Shown one piece after another: positions 24,256 through 36,494 of a stretch of 64,000 nucleotides of DNA. The DNA is taken from positions 558,001-622,000 of the forward strand of contig JAFEKR010000032.1 in assembly GCA_019022495.1 (NCBI GenBank). Direction: 5' to 3'. A program made the position numbers and the translations under genes. This stretch comes from Epichloe hybrida. Taxonomy: Eukaryota; Ascomycota; Sordariomycetes; Hypocreales; Clavicipitaceae. The notes under the pieces were generated by a model. It did no database searches, was not told the origin of the DNA, and saw only the letters and a program-made list of their open reading frames with translations. Numbering within the stretch: the first letter of the stretch is position 1; every line of letters begins with the position of its first letter.

Positions 24256-24612
24256 TTTATTAATTCTAAAAAAATAGATTTTATATCCTATTTTAAATTA
24301 ATTAACTTTAAATAATATAAGCTTCTTAAAGATTTCTATATTAGTCCTTAATATAATTATTTAGACTTATAATATATTATCTTATTTTAAATTTAAAAGT
24401 ATATATAGGGTATTATTTAGTAAAATAACCACTTAGGTTAAATAATATAATATTAAATCTTAGAAATTAGATTTATTAGTATTTTAAAATCTTATAATAT
24501 AAAAAGAAATTCAAGGATATCCATTATACTCTTAAACCTATATAATATACCCTATACCCTAATATATAACTAATAATCTAAAACTAAGGAAACTTAAATA
24601 ATTTATAGTAAA
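24256..24612. other. AT-rich non-coding spacer
   Basis: Lies between the right TSD of B and the left TSD of D. It is very AT-rich with no open frame and no similarity to the neighbouring elements that I can see. Confidence 0.4.
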
Positions 24613-24617
24613 TAAAC

Positions 24618-24913
24618 TATTGGTATTTACAGGATACTATTGACCTATGCGTAGGGTTTTCAGGGTAAACTAAAGTGCATGTAATCGTTATATATTCTAG
24701 TCTATCTTAGCAAGCAAAAGAGAGATTAAATAGAAGCAAAGAGAGTGCGCTATTTATTATAGGAAAAAGGGCCTTAATTAGGGTTATTAGCGAAAAGGCT
24801 ATATATGCTAATGCTAACCGCGGCGCGGTTAGGCTAGACATGTGGGTCCGCAATGCAACGTGCCTAGCCAATTAGAGGCGCGCAGCCTTATTAATATTAT
24901 ACTTATTCTAACA
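24618..24913 (-). repeat. LTR of element D (left copy)
   Basis: 296 bp, TATTGGTATTTACAGG to ATTCTAACA; the first bases were probably TGTTGG before a G-to-A change. It keeps a CpG-containing block (CCGCGGCGCGGTTAGG near 24818-24833). Confidence 0.85.
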
Positions 24914-25021
24914 CTAGAAACTCTCTCTTTTTAATATAACTATTAACGCATAATATTAACAAGATAATTAAAAAGAATTAATAAACAAGTAAGATCAAAT
25001 AATCACGGATAATATTATAAG

Positions 25022-25425
25022 CAGGCAATTGTACTCGTGTAATGTAATTGTTTTGTAATTGTTTTCTTTATTTTTATATCTAACTTATGATTAAAGATAT
25101 TATCCTAATAATTATATAATCTTATAGAGTAAAATTCAAAGAAAAATACTCTATATAAAAGTGGGTCTGAAAGTGGATTGTTAAGCTATAAAGTAGAAAA
25201 ATAACTTTTGTACTTATTTTTAGTGCTAAAATGTAATTGTTTTTAGTATTTGTAATTACAGACGTACGACCCACTTTTGGACCCACTTTTATATATTATC
25301 CTTTACTTCGATTTTAACTCTATAAGATTACGTGATTATTAGTATAATATCTTTAATTATAAGCTAGATATTAATTCTTTAAGAAAAACAAACAATTACA
25401 TGATGTAATTGTTTACAATACTCTG
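25022..25425. repeat. Foldback repeat P5 (404 bp, ~150-bp inverted arms)
   Basis: The left arm (about 25022-25175) and right arm (about 25267-25425) are inverted copies meeting around two facing AAGTGGGTC / GACCCACTT motifs. The ends read CAGGCAATTG and, inverted, CAGAGTATTG. The subterminal word GTAATTGTTT occurs in both orientations near each end. It shares the CTCTG right end and the GACCCACTTTT word with P1-P4. CAGAG-type ends fit hAT-derived MITEs, but no 8-bp duplication is visible: the right neighbour is a truncated LTR fragment. Confidence 0.65.
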
Positions 25426-26170
25426 GCTGCACTGCAGCTGTTAACGGTCGCGAGGGCAGCTATCAATGGCTGCGTCGCAGCTGTCAATAGCTACGACTAA
25501 CCATGTAAATAACTAATTAGTTAATTGCGTTGTAGCTGCAAGTGTGGCTACAACCACGCCACTAGTAATTAGGTAAGCTAGGGTAACGTAAGCTAGGGTG
25601 ACGTAAGCAGGTTACCCTACATATAACTTACCCTATAGCTATCTTTAACAACGATTTTCTCTTTATCTAGAGGTTATACAAAAGTTTCACATATAGCAAA
25701 TTAAAGCTTAAAGATAGGGCTTTCTTTTTATACAAGGTTATTTTTTAGACTAAAAGTTAGTGTATACGGGTTGCTAGCTAGTATAGTGGTAAGTTGATTT
25801 TTTGGTTTTTGCATACAAATGAATTTTGCGGAAAATCAAAAGTAGCCTGTAAGACCCCGTTAGCGGCCCGGATCTACTAATACGGTTAGTAGGTCTATAA
25901 GAGGAAGAAGATCTTTTTAACTAGCTAGATAGCTAGTCCTCTTAACTAATAACAGCCGCATTGCCTATATAACGTATCTAAAATTAATTCTATTGCTTTA
26001 TAAGATATTATAAAAGTAATCTAAATTGAATTCTATTAGTTAATAACTACTATAACCTTCCGTTGCGTTACGTTAATTGATTTAACGTTGCAGCCCTATT
26101 GGTCCCCGACCGTAGAGCTTGCACCCGTACAGCTGTTGCCAGCTGGCAACTAGCTCCCTATATTTCAATA
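25426..26170 (+). repeat. Partial A-type LTR (fragment F1)
   Basis: Corresponds to about positions 80-825 of the element A LTR. It starts GCTGCACTGCAGC directly after the CTCTG end of P5 and stops at ATTTCAATA, just before the tRNA-like block. It lies inside element D. It is less mutated than A in places (CAGCTGTTGCCAGCTGGCAAC). Confidence 0.75.
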
Positions 26171-27311
26171 GAGTTAGGAGATCTTAGGGGTCTCCTTAGC
26201 CTAAAAGGTTCTCTAGGAAGTACTAGAGAGGTCTTCCTTTTAGTATAAACTTAAAACCATAGCCTAACTATTCTTATATAATTCCTAGTATCTTACACTT
26301 CCTTTAATAAGTTAAGAGCTTAATATTAAGAATATTATACTCCCTAGCACTATACTTAATACTCTTATTATTATAGAACTTATTAAGATTAAGTAATTAC
26401 TTTAATAAGGGTTAGCCTATCTCTTAAGGGGGAATAGGAATAATTAAATCTTATAGAAAGGGTGCTATAGTTCTAGACTATAGAGAGGGATTATAATGCC
26501 TTACTATAGAAGGGGAAGCAAGGGGGGTCTAGGCTTATAGTTAAGGGCTTGTAATAAGGGGATTGCCTTTACTATTACACCTTTACCTTATACTTAGTAT
26601 ACTTAGGGATTAGTATAATAGAATTTAGGAATAAAATAGAAGTAATTATAGTGGCTAAGGGGATTAGGGATATTATAAAGTAATTAGTTAATTTATTTAA
26701 TATCTAAAAGAAGGGATACTAATAGGGAGAAAGTCTTTATAGAAGTCTTTCTTTGCTATTTACCTCTTAAAGGGGGAATACTTCCTAGTAACTTCCTATA
26801 TTTCTTCTTCTTTCTAATTATAAAATCTATTATAGTTAATAATATCTTTAAGTAAGACTACTATCTTATAGTAACTCTATAAGTCTATATAAACACTACT
26901 AAAGAAGAGAAAGTCTTAAAGACTCCTTATAGCTTTAGGATTTACTACTTAGAATATCTCTTAGTTCTATCCTCTAAAGTTATTATTAAAGATAATAAAT
27001 AGGGTTTATAAGTATAGGTTTTTATATTTATAAGTTACTTTCTTAATAAGAATCTAAGCTATAAGTTCTTTAGGGGTAGTGTTTACTTTAAGATTAAATA
27101 ATTTCTTATTCTCTAGTGCTTATTATATAATATACTAGTATAAATCAGGGGAGATATAGTTAAGGAGGTAAAATATAACTTATAGGTTAACTCCTCTTCT
27201 AATATCTTTAGTAAGGGAGGTATGTTTATAATTAGAAGGAATGTCTTAGGTTCTAGATCCTTCTAGTTAATCTTAGTATTTTACTATAATATTAGTAGTA
27301 AATTAAGAGAT
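26171..27311 (-). pseudogene. Internal (gag-like) remnant of element D
   Basis: AT-rich DNA with no long frame. It resembles the element C region around 32050-32180 (AGATCTTA..., ...TAACCTTAAAAGCATA-like words), which lies where gag should be on the minus strand. It ends at the ATAGG target of element C. Confidence 0.45.
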
Positions 27312-27316
27312 ATAGG

Positions 27317-27627
27317 TGTTGGATTCACAGGGTATTGAATTCAATGTAATACAGTCGTGAGCCCGAAGAATAGTATTATCATTGATTATTTATTCTAGGC
27401 TGCGTTATCTATTGTCTTGATTGATTGAGTTTTTTTTAGGAAAAGAGAGGTAAAAAGCTAGAAGTTACGATACATAAAGGGAAAAGGGGTTGCGCGTTTA
27501 TGTCCCCACATTTCCTAGCTAATTAACGTGCTAGGTTATAGGTCACGTGTAAGGTCCGCGCGCAGCCTAAGCTTTTACTAGGTAATTATAGCTATGACGC
27601 GTGATTAATATTACCTTTATTCTAACA
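27317..27627 (-). repeat. LTR of element C (left copy)
   Basis: 311 bp, TGTTGGATTCACAGGG to ATTCTAACA. The right copy is the same length and differs mainly by transitions. Confidence 0.92.
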
Positions 27628-30600
27628 CTAGAACTTCTCTCTTTTAATATAATTATTAACGCGTAATATTAATTATAGAAATAAAAAAGGAAAGACAGAT
27701 TAAGAATATAATTAATAGGAGATGTAAGGAAAAGAACTTATAGCTTATCTAGGCGTATAGTTACTAATAAAAGGGAAATAACAATCTTGCTTAGCTTATG
27801 AGCCTATGTAAGAATAAGTAAGACCTTCTAAATCCCTTCTTTTCCTTAAAATAACATATATACCACACTATAGCGTATATATAATATCTTCCTCCTCCTT
27901 AGCAACACCTTTATTCTCCTATGCACTACTATTAATTTCTATAGTCTACTAGGAGGGCCTAGTAAGCTAGCGTAGTTATAGCTACTAGGGATATTAACTA
28001 TAGGGACGTAAATCCCTTACGTATTGCTATCTTGTCCCTATGGCTATTCTCCTAGAGAATCACCTTTTCCTCTTACCACACATATGTTACGCACAGGTAA
28101 CCTATCCCTCTATCTAGATAGTTATCTAGTTAGTTAAGATAAAGCTCTTAAGGGCCTTATTAGGTAATACCTTTATAAAAGCATTAGCTAGGTTATTCTC
28201 TCTATTAATCTATTAGATCTTATAGAGTTCTTAGCGTTTATATAACTATTAAAGGGCTATAATATTAATTATTAGGCATTTCTCCTTTATTATACTAAGC
28301 TTAACAAGGCACTTATATAAGGAGTATAAATCCGTATATATAATAACTAGGATCTTTAGGAGCTTTAGTTAGTTAGTAACTAAGTTTAGGGTAGTTATAA
28401 TTACGTAAGCTATATTAACACTAGCTACTATACTATAGACTTCTAAGGTAAGCACACTTTGTGTAACTCTCTTACTCTTTATTAAGCTAAAGTATATAAT
28501 ATTACCTTTAATTATAAACTTACTATTAGTGTAGTCTTCGTTTGCTAGGACAAGTATATATCCTAGTTATAAGGATAGGTTTTAGTTATTAGCAAAGGAT
28601 TTATTTATAAAGGTAAAGAGCTTTGCCTTCTTAAGGTTAATTAGGATAAACATTAGACCTCTCTCTAGGTAATTTATTTACCACTTTAGGCAGTAATTAA
28701 GGGCTTTTATGTCCTCTAGGGTTAGCTCCTAGTATTATATAGTAATAAATAAGTTAAAGCAAGCCTCTAGTTAGCAGATTAAGGTAATGTAAGCGCCTTA
28801 GGCCCTTTACTTAACATATTTACGCTTTAAGTTAGTTATTAGAACTAACTCTAACTTATTACTTTACCCTTTCTACTAGATCTTAATAGTATTATTCTCT
28901 AGCAAGATAATGCTACTATTAAACATAAGAGAGTAGTCCTAAGTTAGGAATTGCTTTAGCTTTACGTTAAAGCCTACTGTAGTAAGCTAGGTCTCTTCCT
29001 TCTTAGAGAATTTCTTATCTAAGAGGCTAATTATATTATTAGTCTATATTCTAATATAGGTAAAGTTAGGGCTTTCCTTTGTAATTATAAGCAGGCAAGG
29101 ATTATACGTAGAGGTTTTTATCTAGAGGTTCTCTTTATGATGCTTATAATACGTAACCTACTAGTGTGTTCTTACCTTTACAAGCCTATAGAGGGGTTTT
29201 ATAACCCTTAAGATTATACCTAGCAGGTAAAGATACTATATCTAAATTAGCAAGCGCGCTAGGATTAGCTGCTCTAGCAATATATAGGCCTATATATAAG
29301 CCTAATAGATATCTCTTAGCTAGATAAGGAATTTCCTTAATCTTACTAATAAGGCTATCATAAGAATAAGACGTTAGCTCGCGCGTTAAATCATTAGGGC
29401 CTATATAAGAATAGCCTATTTCCCTTTATCCTCACACCCTTAGATTACGAGGCATAACTTTTTATAGGGTTCTATTATCTTACCCTTAATCTTATTAATA
29501 ATCTAGGAATTAAAGATTCAAATTCCACTATATTCTTCCTTATTAAATATAATAAATTTAAATACACCTTACTTAATTAGAGTATTAATTTCCGCTTTCA
29601 TTAATAGCTTAAAAGGTTCGCTAGGGGTCTTAATAATTCCTTCCTTATATAGCTTAATTACAAGAGCTAGGTTACTATGTTCTTTTACTAATAGGAAGGT
29701 ATTAGCACCTTAAGGTATTATAGGAGGGTTCTTCTATAGCCTTCTATGTCCTTACTTTAGTAGTATTAGTAGCACTATATTTTTATTATAGGCCTCTTAC
29801 CCTTTTTCTCCTTTCTCTTTACTAGGCTTTACTATTTTCTTTACACTAGGATTATTATAGTAAGGCTTAATAAATATTAACCTAAAGGTCTTTAGGCCTC
29901 TAGGTATATTAAGTATATAGCTTTCTCTAGTAATCGCTAGTAGCTTATATAGACTTACCTATCCCTTGCCTTCTTACTAGACCTTAACCTTTAATCTAAG
30001 CGGTAGGCTAAGGGTCTTCGAGGTATCTAGGCTATTGTATTTAGTAAGGGCCTTATTAACCTTCTAGATAGCGTGAAGTCTCTTAATCTCTTTAGTAGCT
30101 TTCTATACTATAATTACACACTATGTAATATTAAGTAATAGTAGGGACTTATTTATTATATATAAGTAGGCTTTAAAGATAAGGAGGGTTAGGATAAGAC
30201 TATTAGGGCCTATAGTGTTATTCAAGGCCTTAATTACTATTTAAAGGGCAATAGGTTCTAGCATTATAGGGCATTCATATCTAATTATATCATAGGCTCT
30301 TCGGAGTAGCCTATAATACCTTTTAACCTTCCTTATACTATAGTATGCCTTAATAAGGACTTCCTTAATTAAAATTAATATTAAAGCTATAAATTATCTA
30401 AATTTATTACTATAGAAGTTCGTTCTAGTATCTATAATAATAAAGTCTAGGGGGCCTAGGTAAGCATTAATCTAGCACATTTAGAGGGCTTCCTAGGTTA
30501 TTTTCGCAGAGATATTATTAAGGAATTTCGCTATATTAAACACTATAACTATATCTATAGCGTAAAGTGTAGGGTAGTTACTATCTAGGTAGAAGATATT

Positions 30601-33600
30601 TACTATTACTTTATAATTAAAGTTACACTTATCCTTAAGGGTAAACTTAAAGCAATTAGGGCTATTTACATACATTTAGCATTAGTAGCAGATTCTTATT
30701 AGCTCCCTAATAGCTTTAATATTAACATTATGCCCTAATCTATAAAGGACCTTATGTAAACATCAGATTAATAGATACCCAAAGCAGTAATATAATCGCT
30801 ATAGCTTGCCTTCTATAAGGTAGCTCTAAGTAACTACTTTTTCTTTCTATATAAGAAGCATCTAGGCGTAGCCCTATTTGTGTATAACAAGGACTTTAAT
30901 GTTTCCTTATTATAGTGTGTTCTTAGAGATGTTAAAGTTAATCTTTAGATAGTCTATATTATTAAGGGATAAGAGAAATAGAGTGTTTATAAGGATAACC
31001 TAAAAGAGAATATTTCTAAAGGGAGTAGGCATATTAGCTAATCTAAGCGTAATAATTAGGTCTCCCACGCCAAATCTAACTAATGCCTTCTTCTCTATTA
31101 ATTTATTAAGCTATAATATAGGCATCTAATGTTATAAAGCAAGAAATTAAGGGTGCCTTACTATAGAGAACTTTGCGGCTCTTGTATTAGGCATAATCCC
31201 TTAGAATATCGCATAGGAATAGCAATCTTCTAACATAAATATTACTAGGGCTTTGTTTACAAGTTCCTGCTAAAAGGGGTCTTTTTTACTTAGGCTATAA
31301 TATGCTACTTGCCTTATTAGGAATTAAACCGTTTTCTTACTATTAATATAGGTTTTATATATAAAGAAGCTTGTAGGTACTAGCCTATCTGTATTATTAG
31401 GGCTATCATTAAATCTAATGCTTTTTATATACTAAGCGATTTTGTTATTAATAGGGGGTTAGGACTTGTGTTCTCCCTTATACTAAGTGAGGAATAAATA
31501 ATATAAGTTATTAGTTAGATCCGTAAGGTAGTGGTTCTTAAAGTATTAAAACGCCTTCTTATAGTCCTCTTTAGGGTGCTTAGATAACTAGCATCCTTCC
31601 TTGCTATATATATAGCACTTCTTTGTGTAAGGAGTACCTCCTCTTCCTTATAGTTTTAAGGGGTATTAGGTCTCTTTCCCCTTCCTATTATATCTTTAGT
31701 TAGTCTAGAATTACTCTAGGGTTATAGGTTTAGTTAGGAACTATTAATAGTTCTTCTTCTTTTCCTTAATAAGGTAAAGGGTTATTCTAATCTATTTATA
31801 AAACTCTTATAGTCTATCTAGTGAATTTATAATCACTTCTTTACACTCTAGAATACTATAATAGGCTCTAATAAGTTAATTCTAGAGTGCCCTTTTAGTT
31901 TAGCTTACTTTAAGCACTACTTATTATAAGATAGCTAGTCTTTTAGTAAGTTTATTAAAGTATTTAATTATTAACTTACTTAGGTTATTATTTATTATTC
32001 CTTATAAGGAAGTGTTATTCTACTCTAGTAAATATCTTTGCTATATATTCTTAGTTTTAAATTATTCTCTTATATAGCTAATAAGCATAGGGAGATCTTA
32101 TAGTTATCTAGGTTTAGAGAGGTAGTTTATATAGTATTATAGTGCTTTACCTTTAAGTATAACCTTAAAAGCATAACTAGCTTATTTAGGCTAGATATTA
32201 AGTAACTTACACTTTCTATAGAATATTTAAAGCTTTAATTTAAGAATATTATAGTTATTAGCGCTATAGAGTTATTCTTTAGGGTATACCTTAGATAGGT
32301 TAATAATTTACTTTAGCAAAGGTCTCTAGGTCTATAGGGGTTCTCTAGGTGTTTCCTTTTGTATTTATAAAAGAGGTAGTAAGGTCTTTAGGAAGTAAGA
32401 GAGTAGCTTTATAAGTAGCACCCTTAGGGCTTATTATTCCCTCTAATCCTCCTCTTCCTTATATTAGGAAGGAGAAATTATAGCTCTTTAAGCTATGCTA
32501 ATAAGGGCACTACTAGCCCTAGATAGCATAGGTTACCTTTATTAGTAACTCTCCTACTTAGGGGCATTATTAGTAGTATTATTAGGGTAATACTACTTAC
32601 TTACCTCTAGTAAAGGTATAGGTAAGGGAGTTACCTATAGATGCTTGTGGATAGCATCCTTAGGTGGTCTTAACTCTAGGTTAATTAACCTTCCTAGGGG
32701 AGATTAGCTAGGCCTTCCTAGAGGGGATTAACTTAGTTTTCCTAGGGGAGTCTAGCTTATTAATCCTTTTAATAGTAATTATACTAACAAATAGGGTAAC
32801 AGGGTAGGTTACCTAGTTCTAATATTATTATTATCTAGTAAATTACAGAAGAACTCTTTATTCTATAGGTTCTTTTAGAAGCCTATATACTTCTTCCTAG
32901 CCTCTTTAATTTCTTTAAGAGTCTAAAATCTAAATTTTTCTTAGTTTGCTACTTCTTTAAGGTTATTTACTATCTTAGTGCCTCCTCTAATAGTTATATA
33001 TACTCTATTATAAAGAAAATAGTCTTGAAGTCTGTTTTATAAAAGGTCTCTCCCTTCCATAAACTTATCCCTTAACTATCTATAGAAGTTATTACTAAAT
33101 TTAGAGAATAGTATTCTTCTAAATAACCCTTACTTCTTATATTATTTAGTCTTTATAAGGATATAGAGACTAATTTCCTTAGGTATTATTATCTTTTTAT
33201 ATTTAGAACTTCCTATTTATTAGAGTAGTTCTTCTATAATATGTTATTAAAGCCTTATAGAGATATAAGGGTATAGGTTAGTGTAAATAGGGGTTTTTCC
33301 TTTGTTAAGGTATTTATTATCATCTCCTATTTTAATACCTTCTATAGTATTATTATAGCTATTAGTCTTACTAGGAACTCTAAATTAACTAGAGGTCCTA
33401 GATAGTCTAGCTATATCTAATATTCTAATTAATTAAGGGAGGTAGATCTTATAGTGTGAGGAGAAAAGGGGTATAACTATGATTATATAACGTATTTTAG
33501 ATATAAAGGATCGCGAGGTAAGGTAGTTAACTTTAAATGTATAATAGAATATATAATAAAGAAAGATAAGGGGATAGCTTAGTTACTAGTATTAAACCTT

Positions 33601-33817
33601 TCTTTATTATTTCAAAGTCCGTATAAATATAAATGTTAATACTAAAGTAAGAAGAGAGCTATATTATACCTTTCTATTAGCATAACTTATTATCAAACGT
33701 AACCCTCCTATTTTATAGGGCGAGTTATTATTAGATAAGCTACCTCTTCTAATTAACCTTGCTAATTTACGGTGTTTGAAGACTACGTGGTTATCTGTGA
33801 AAGTAACCACTGATTAG

Positions 33818-34128
33818 TGTTAGATTCACAGGGTATTGAATTTAATGTAATATAGTCGTGAGCCTAAAGAATAGTATTATCATTGATTATCTATTCTAGG
33901 TTACGTTGTCTATTATCTTAATTAATTGAGTTTTTTTTAGGAAAAGAGAGGTAAAAAGCTAGAAGTTATAATATATAAAGGGAAAAGGGGTTACGCGTTT
34001 GTGTCCCTATATTTCCTAGCTAATTAACGTGCTAGGTTATAGGTCACGTGTGGGGTCCGCGCGCAGCCTAAGCTTCTGCTAGGTAATTGCGGCTGCGACG
34101 CGCGATTGATATTACCTTTGTTCTAACA
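33818..34128 (-). repeat. LTR of element C (right copy)
   Basis: 311 bp, TGTTAGATTCACAGGG to GTTCTAACA. Compared with the left copy, some sites are more and some less mutated (GGCTGCGACGCGCGATTG here, AGCTATGACGCGTGATTA there), so both have taken RIP-type changes independently. Confidence 0.92.
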
Positions 34129-34545
34129 ATAGGTAATAGAGAAATTATAAAGGTTTAAAGGATTATAAGTAAAGCTATTATCTTTGCCCCTTAGTAAGTT
34201 TAATTAAATAATTAAGAATAAGTTAGGTTAGTTACTAACTAGGCCTTAATTATTTAATAAATACACTTCTAAGGGTTTATTTATATAATAAATACGCTAA
34301 TCAAATAAATAAAGATAGGTTAGGTTAGTTACTAACTCGGCCTTAATCAAGTTAATAAGCTTAGATTTAGTATAGAGCTAGTTATAGTTACTTAAGGTAA
34401 AAGAAGAGCTAGAATATACTTTTTCCTTAGCATATTTAGTATCTTAGAGTAGCACTTCCTCTTTTATAAGGCAAGTCCTTAATACTAATACCTCTTCTAT
34501 AAACCTTGCTAATCTATAGTATTTATAAAGATAACTACTAATTAG

Positions 34546-34841
34546 TATTAGTATCTATAAGATACTATTAACCTACGCGTAGGGTTTTTAAGGTAAACTA
34601 AAGTGCACGTAATTATTATATATTCTAGTCTATCTTAGTAAGTAAAAGAGAGATTAAATAGAAGCAAAGAGAGTATGCTATTTATTATAGGAAAAGGGGC
34701 CTTAATTAGGGTTATTAGCGAAGAGGCCACATGTGCTAATGCTAACTGCGGCGCGGTTAGGCCAGACATGTGGGTCCGCGATGCAACGCGCCCAGCCAAT
34801 CAGAGGCGCGCAGCCTTGTTGATATTATGCTTGTTCCAACA
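34546..34841 (-). repeat. LTR of element D (right copy)
   Basis: 296 bp, TATTAGTATCTATAAG to GTTCCAACA, followed by the TAAAC duplication. It preserves GCGGCGCGGTTAGGCC and GCGCGCAGCC blocks, showing the ancestral LTR was fairly GC-rich at its 3' side. Confidence 0.85.
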
Positions 34842-34922
34842 TAAACTAAAATAGTAATTAAATTAACGCTAATATTAACTTAATAAAGAAAAATCTATAT
34901 AATATTATAAGATCTTAATATA

Positions 34923-35063
34923 CCCCACATTTATTTTCCCCTAACATTACATTTGTAATGTTTGTAATGTAATGTAATGTAATATGTAATAATTACACAT
35001 TACATTACACATTACATCCAAACCCCAAATATTACATTACATTACATTACATTACATGCTCTG
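34923..35063. repeat. Word-array foldback repeat P3 (GTAAT word)
   Basis: Frame CCCCACATTTATTTTCCCCTAA, then ACATTTGTAATG and runs of TGTAATGTAATG. The complementary ATTACATTAC runs follow, ending ACATGCTCTG. It has the same design as P1, P2 and P4 with another word. The next base starts a truncated A-type LTR. Confidence 0.65.
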
Positions 35064-35697
35064 GCTATAACCACACTACTAGTAATTAGGTAAGCTAGGG
35101 TAACGTAAGCTTGGGTAACATAAGCAAGTTACCTTACACGTAACTTACCCTATAGCTATCTTTAATAGCAATTTTCTCTTTAACTAGAGGTTATATAAAA
35201 GTTTTACATATAGCAAATTAAAGCTAGAAGATAGGGCTTTCTCCTTATATAAGGTTATTTTTTAGACTAAAAGTTAGTGTATACAGGTTACTAGCTAGTA
35301 TGGTAGTGAGTTGATTTTTTAGTTTTTGCATATAAATGAATTTTGCGAAAAATCAAAAGTAGCTTGTAAGACCCCTCTAGTAGCCCGGATTCACTAATAT
35401 AGTTAGTAAGTCTATAAGAGAAAGAAAATCTTTTTAACTAGCTAGATAGCTAGTCCCCTTAACTAACAATAGCTGCATTGCCTATATAACATATCTAAAA
35501 TCAATTCTATTACTCTATAAGATATTATAAAAGTAATTTAAATTAAATTTTATAAGTTAATAACTACTATAACCTTTCGTTACGTTACGTTAATTAATTT
35601 AACATTGCGGCCTTATTAGTCCCTAACCGTAAAGCTTCCACCTGTACAGCTGTTTCCAGCTGGCAACTAGCTCCCTACATTTCAATAATTACTACTA
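35064..35697 (+). repeat. Partial A-type LTR (fragment F2)
   Basis: Starts GCTATAACCACAC, equivalent to about position 200 of the element A LTR, directly after the CTCTG end of P3. It ends ATTTCAATA, the same end point as fragment F1. Its flank beyond differs, so this end is a real element boundary or a shared recombination point. Confidence 0.75.
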
Positions 35698-36305
35698 ATA
35701 AACTCCTTATTTACTAGTAGCTTATAAGTTATAAGGCCTTTCTAAGCTATAAATAAAACCTTATTACTATTAAAGGGGGGGCTTATAAGTAAGGGTTTTT
35801 ACTTAATCTAGATTAGTGTAAGTACTATATTTTATGTATTAGCTAAGTACTAGATTTATACTACTTACTATTTTACTTATTATTATAGAAGTGCTAACTT
35901 ATTATTATTTATTATATCCAGTAGTAATAGTATATTCTCTAGCTAGGTTATTTCTATAGTAAAGAATAATATATATTATAAACTAGCCTTATAACTACTA
36001 TATATAAGTATTTAGAATAAGAATATTATTCTTATAAAAGGAAAAAGAAACTTTACTAGTAATTATATAGTATCTAGATATAAAGCCCCTTATGTGCGGT
36101 CTATGCATAGTTTACGCAAAGCCCTAACCTATTCCCACAAAGTACATATACTTTCTAGGGCCTTCCCAGAGCCAAACTTAACTTAAGCTCACAGCTCGAG
36201 TCCATAATAATAACTTAAATAACTAATTTAATAAAATAGCTAATAATATAAGTATAAGAATAATAGCTTTCTTTTAATTATTATATTAATACTACCAAAT
36301 AAAAA
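35698..36305. other. AT-rich spacer with a short unmutated island
   Basis: Mostly AT-rich, non-coding. Bases 36085-36206 are a small island of higher GC (for example TTATGTGCGGTCTATGCATAG and AGCTCACAGCTCGAGTCC) with many intact CpA sites, as if spared from RIP. I could not identify it. From 36212 the sequence is shared with the left flank of P2. Confidence 0.45.
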
Positions 36306-36494
36306 GACCCACTTTTTATTTACCTAACACTACATTTGTAGTTTCTGTAGTGTAGTGTAGTTAGTATAGTTAGTAACTACACTAACTACAAGAAAAAAAA
36401 ACTACATTACACTAAGTACTAGCTAAAAAAAACTACACTACAAATACAAAATTTTCCTAAAAACTACACTAACTACACTACAAACAATGCTCTG
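36306..36494. repeat. Word-array foldback repeat P4 (GTAGT word)
   Basis: Near-identical sister of P2, including the AAAACTACA interruptions and the ACAATGCTCTG end. It is followed at once by a truncated copy of Copia element B, so P2 and P4 share sequence leftward but not rightward. Confidence 0.65.

Larger units (their letters stand above)
27317..34128 (-). mobile_element. Complete Copia LTR retrotransposon C, nested in D
   Basis: 311-bp LTRs with TG...CA ends are flanked by ATAGG (27312-27316 and 34129-34133). Coding is on the minus strand: a purine tract (AAAAGAGAGAAG, inverted) adjoins the left LTR and CTAATCAGTGGTTAC adjoins the right. An open minus frame at 30493-30675 reads as the start of the integrase core (CFKFTLKDK...NYKVIVNIFYLD), matching the same domain in B. 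RNase H-like remnants lie near 28500-28680 and gag-like sequence near 31850-32250. No complete frame survives. Many stops fit C-to-T changes. Confidence 0.9.
24618..34841 (-). mobile_element. Copia-lineage LTR element D, internally deleted, hosting nested element C
   Basis: Matching 296-bp LTRs (24618-24913 and 34546-34841) are flanked by TAAAC on both sides (24613-24617 and 34842-34846), so the outer pair is one insertion. A polypurine-like tract beside the left LTR and the CTAATTAGTAGTTA motif beside the right place its coding strand on minus. After subtracting element C, the foldback repeat at 25022-25425 and the LTR fragment at 25426-26170, only about 2.3 kb of D's own DNA remains. Some of it (26171-27311) is gag-like by comparison with C near 32050-32180. 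The pol part appears lost. Confidence 0.85.
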
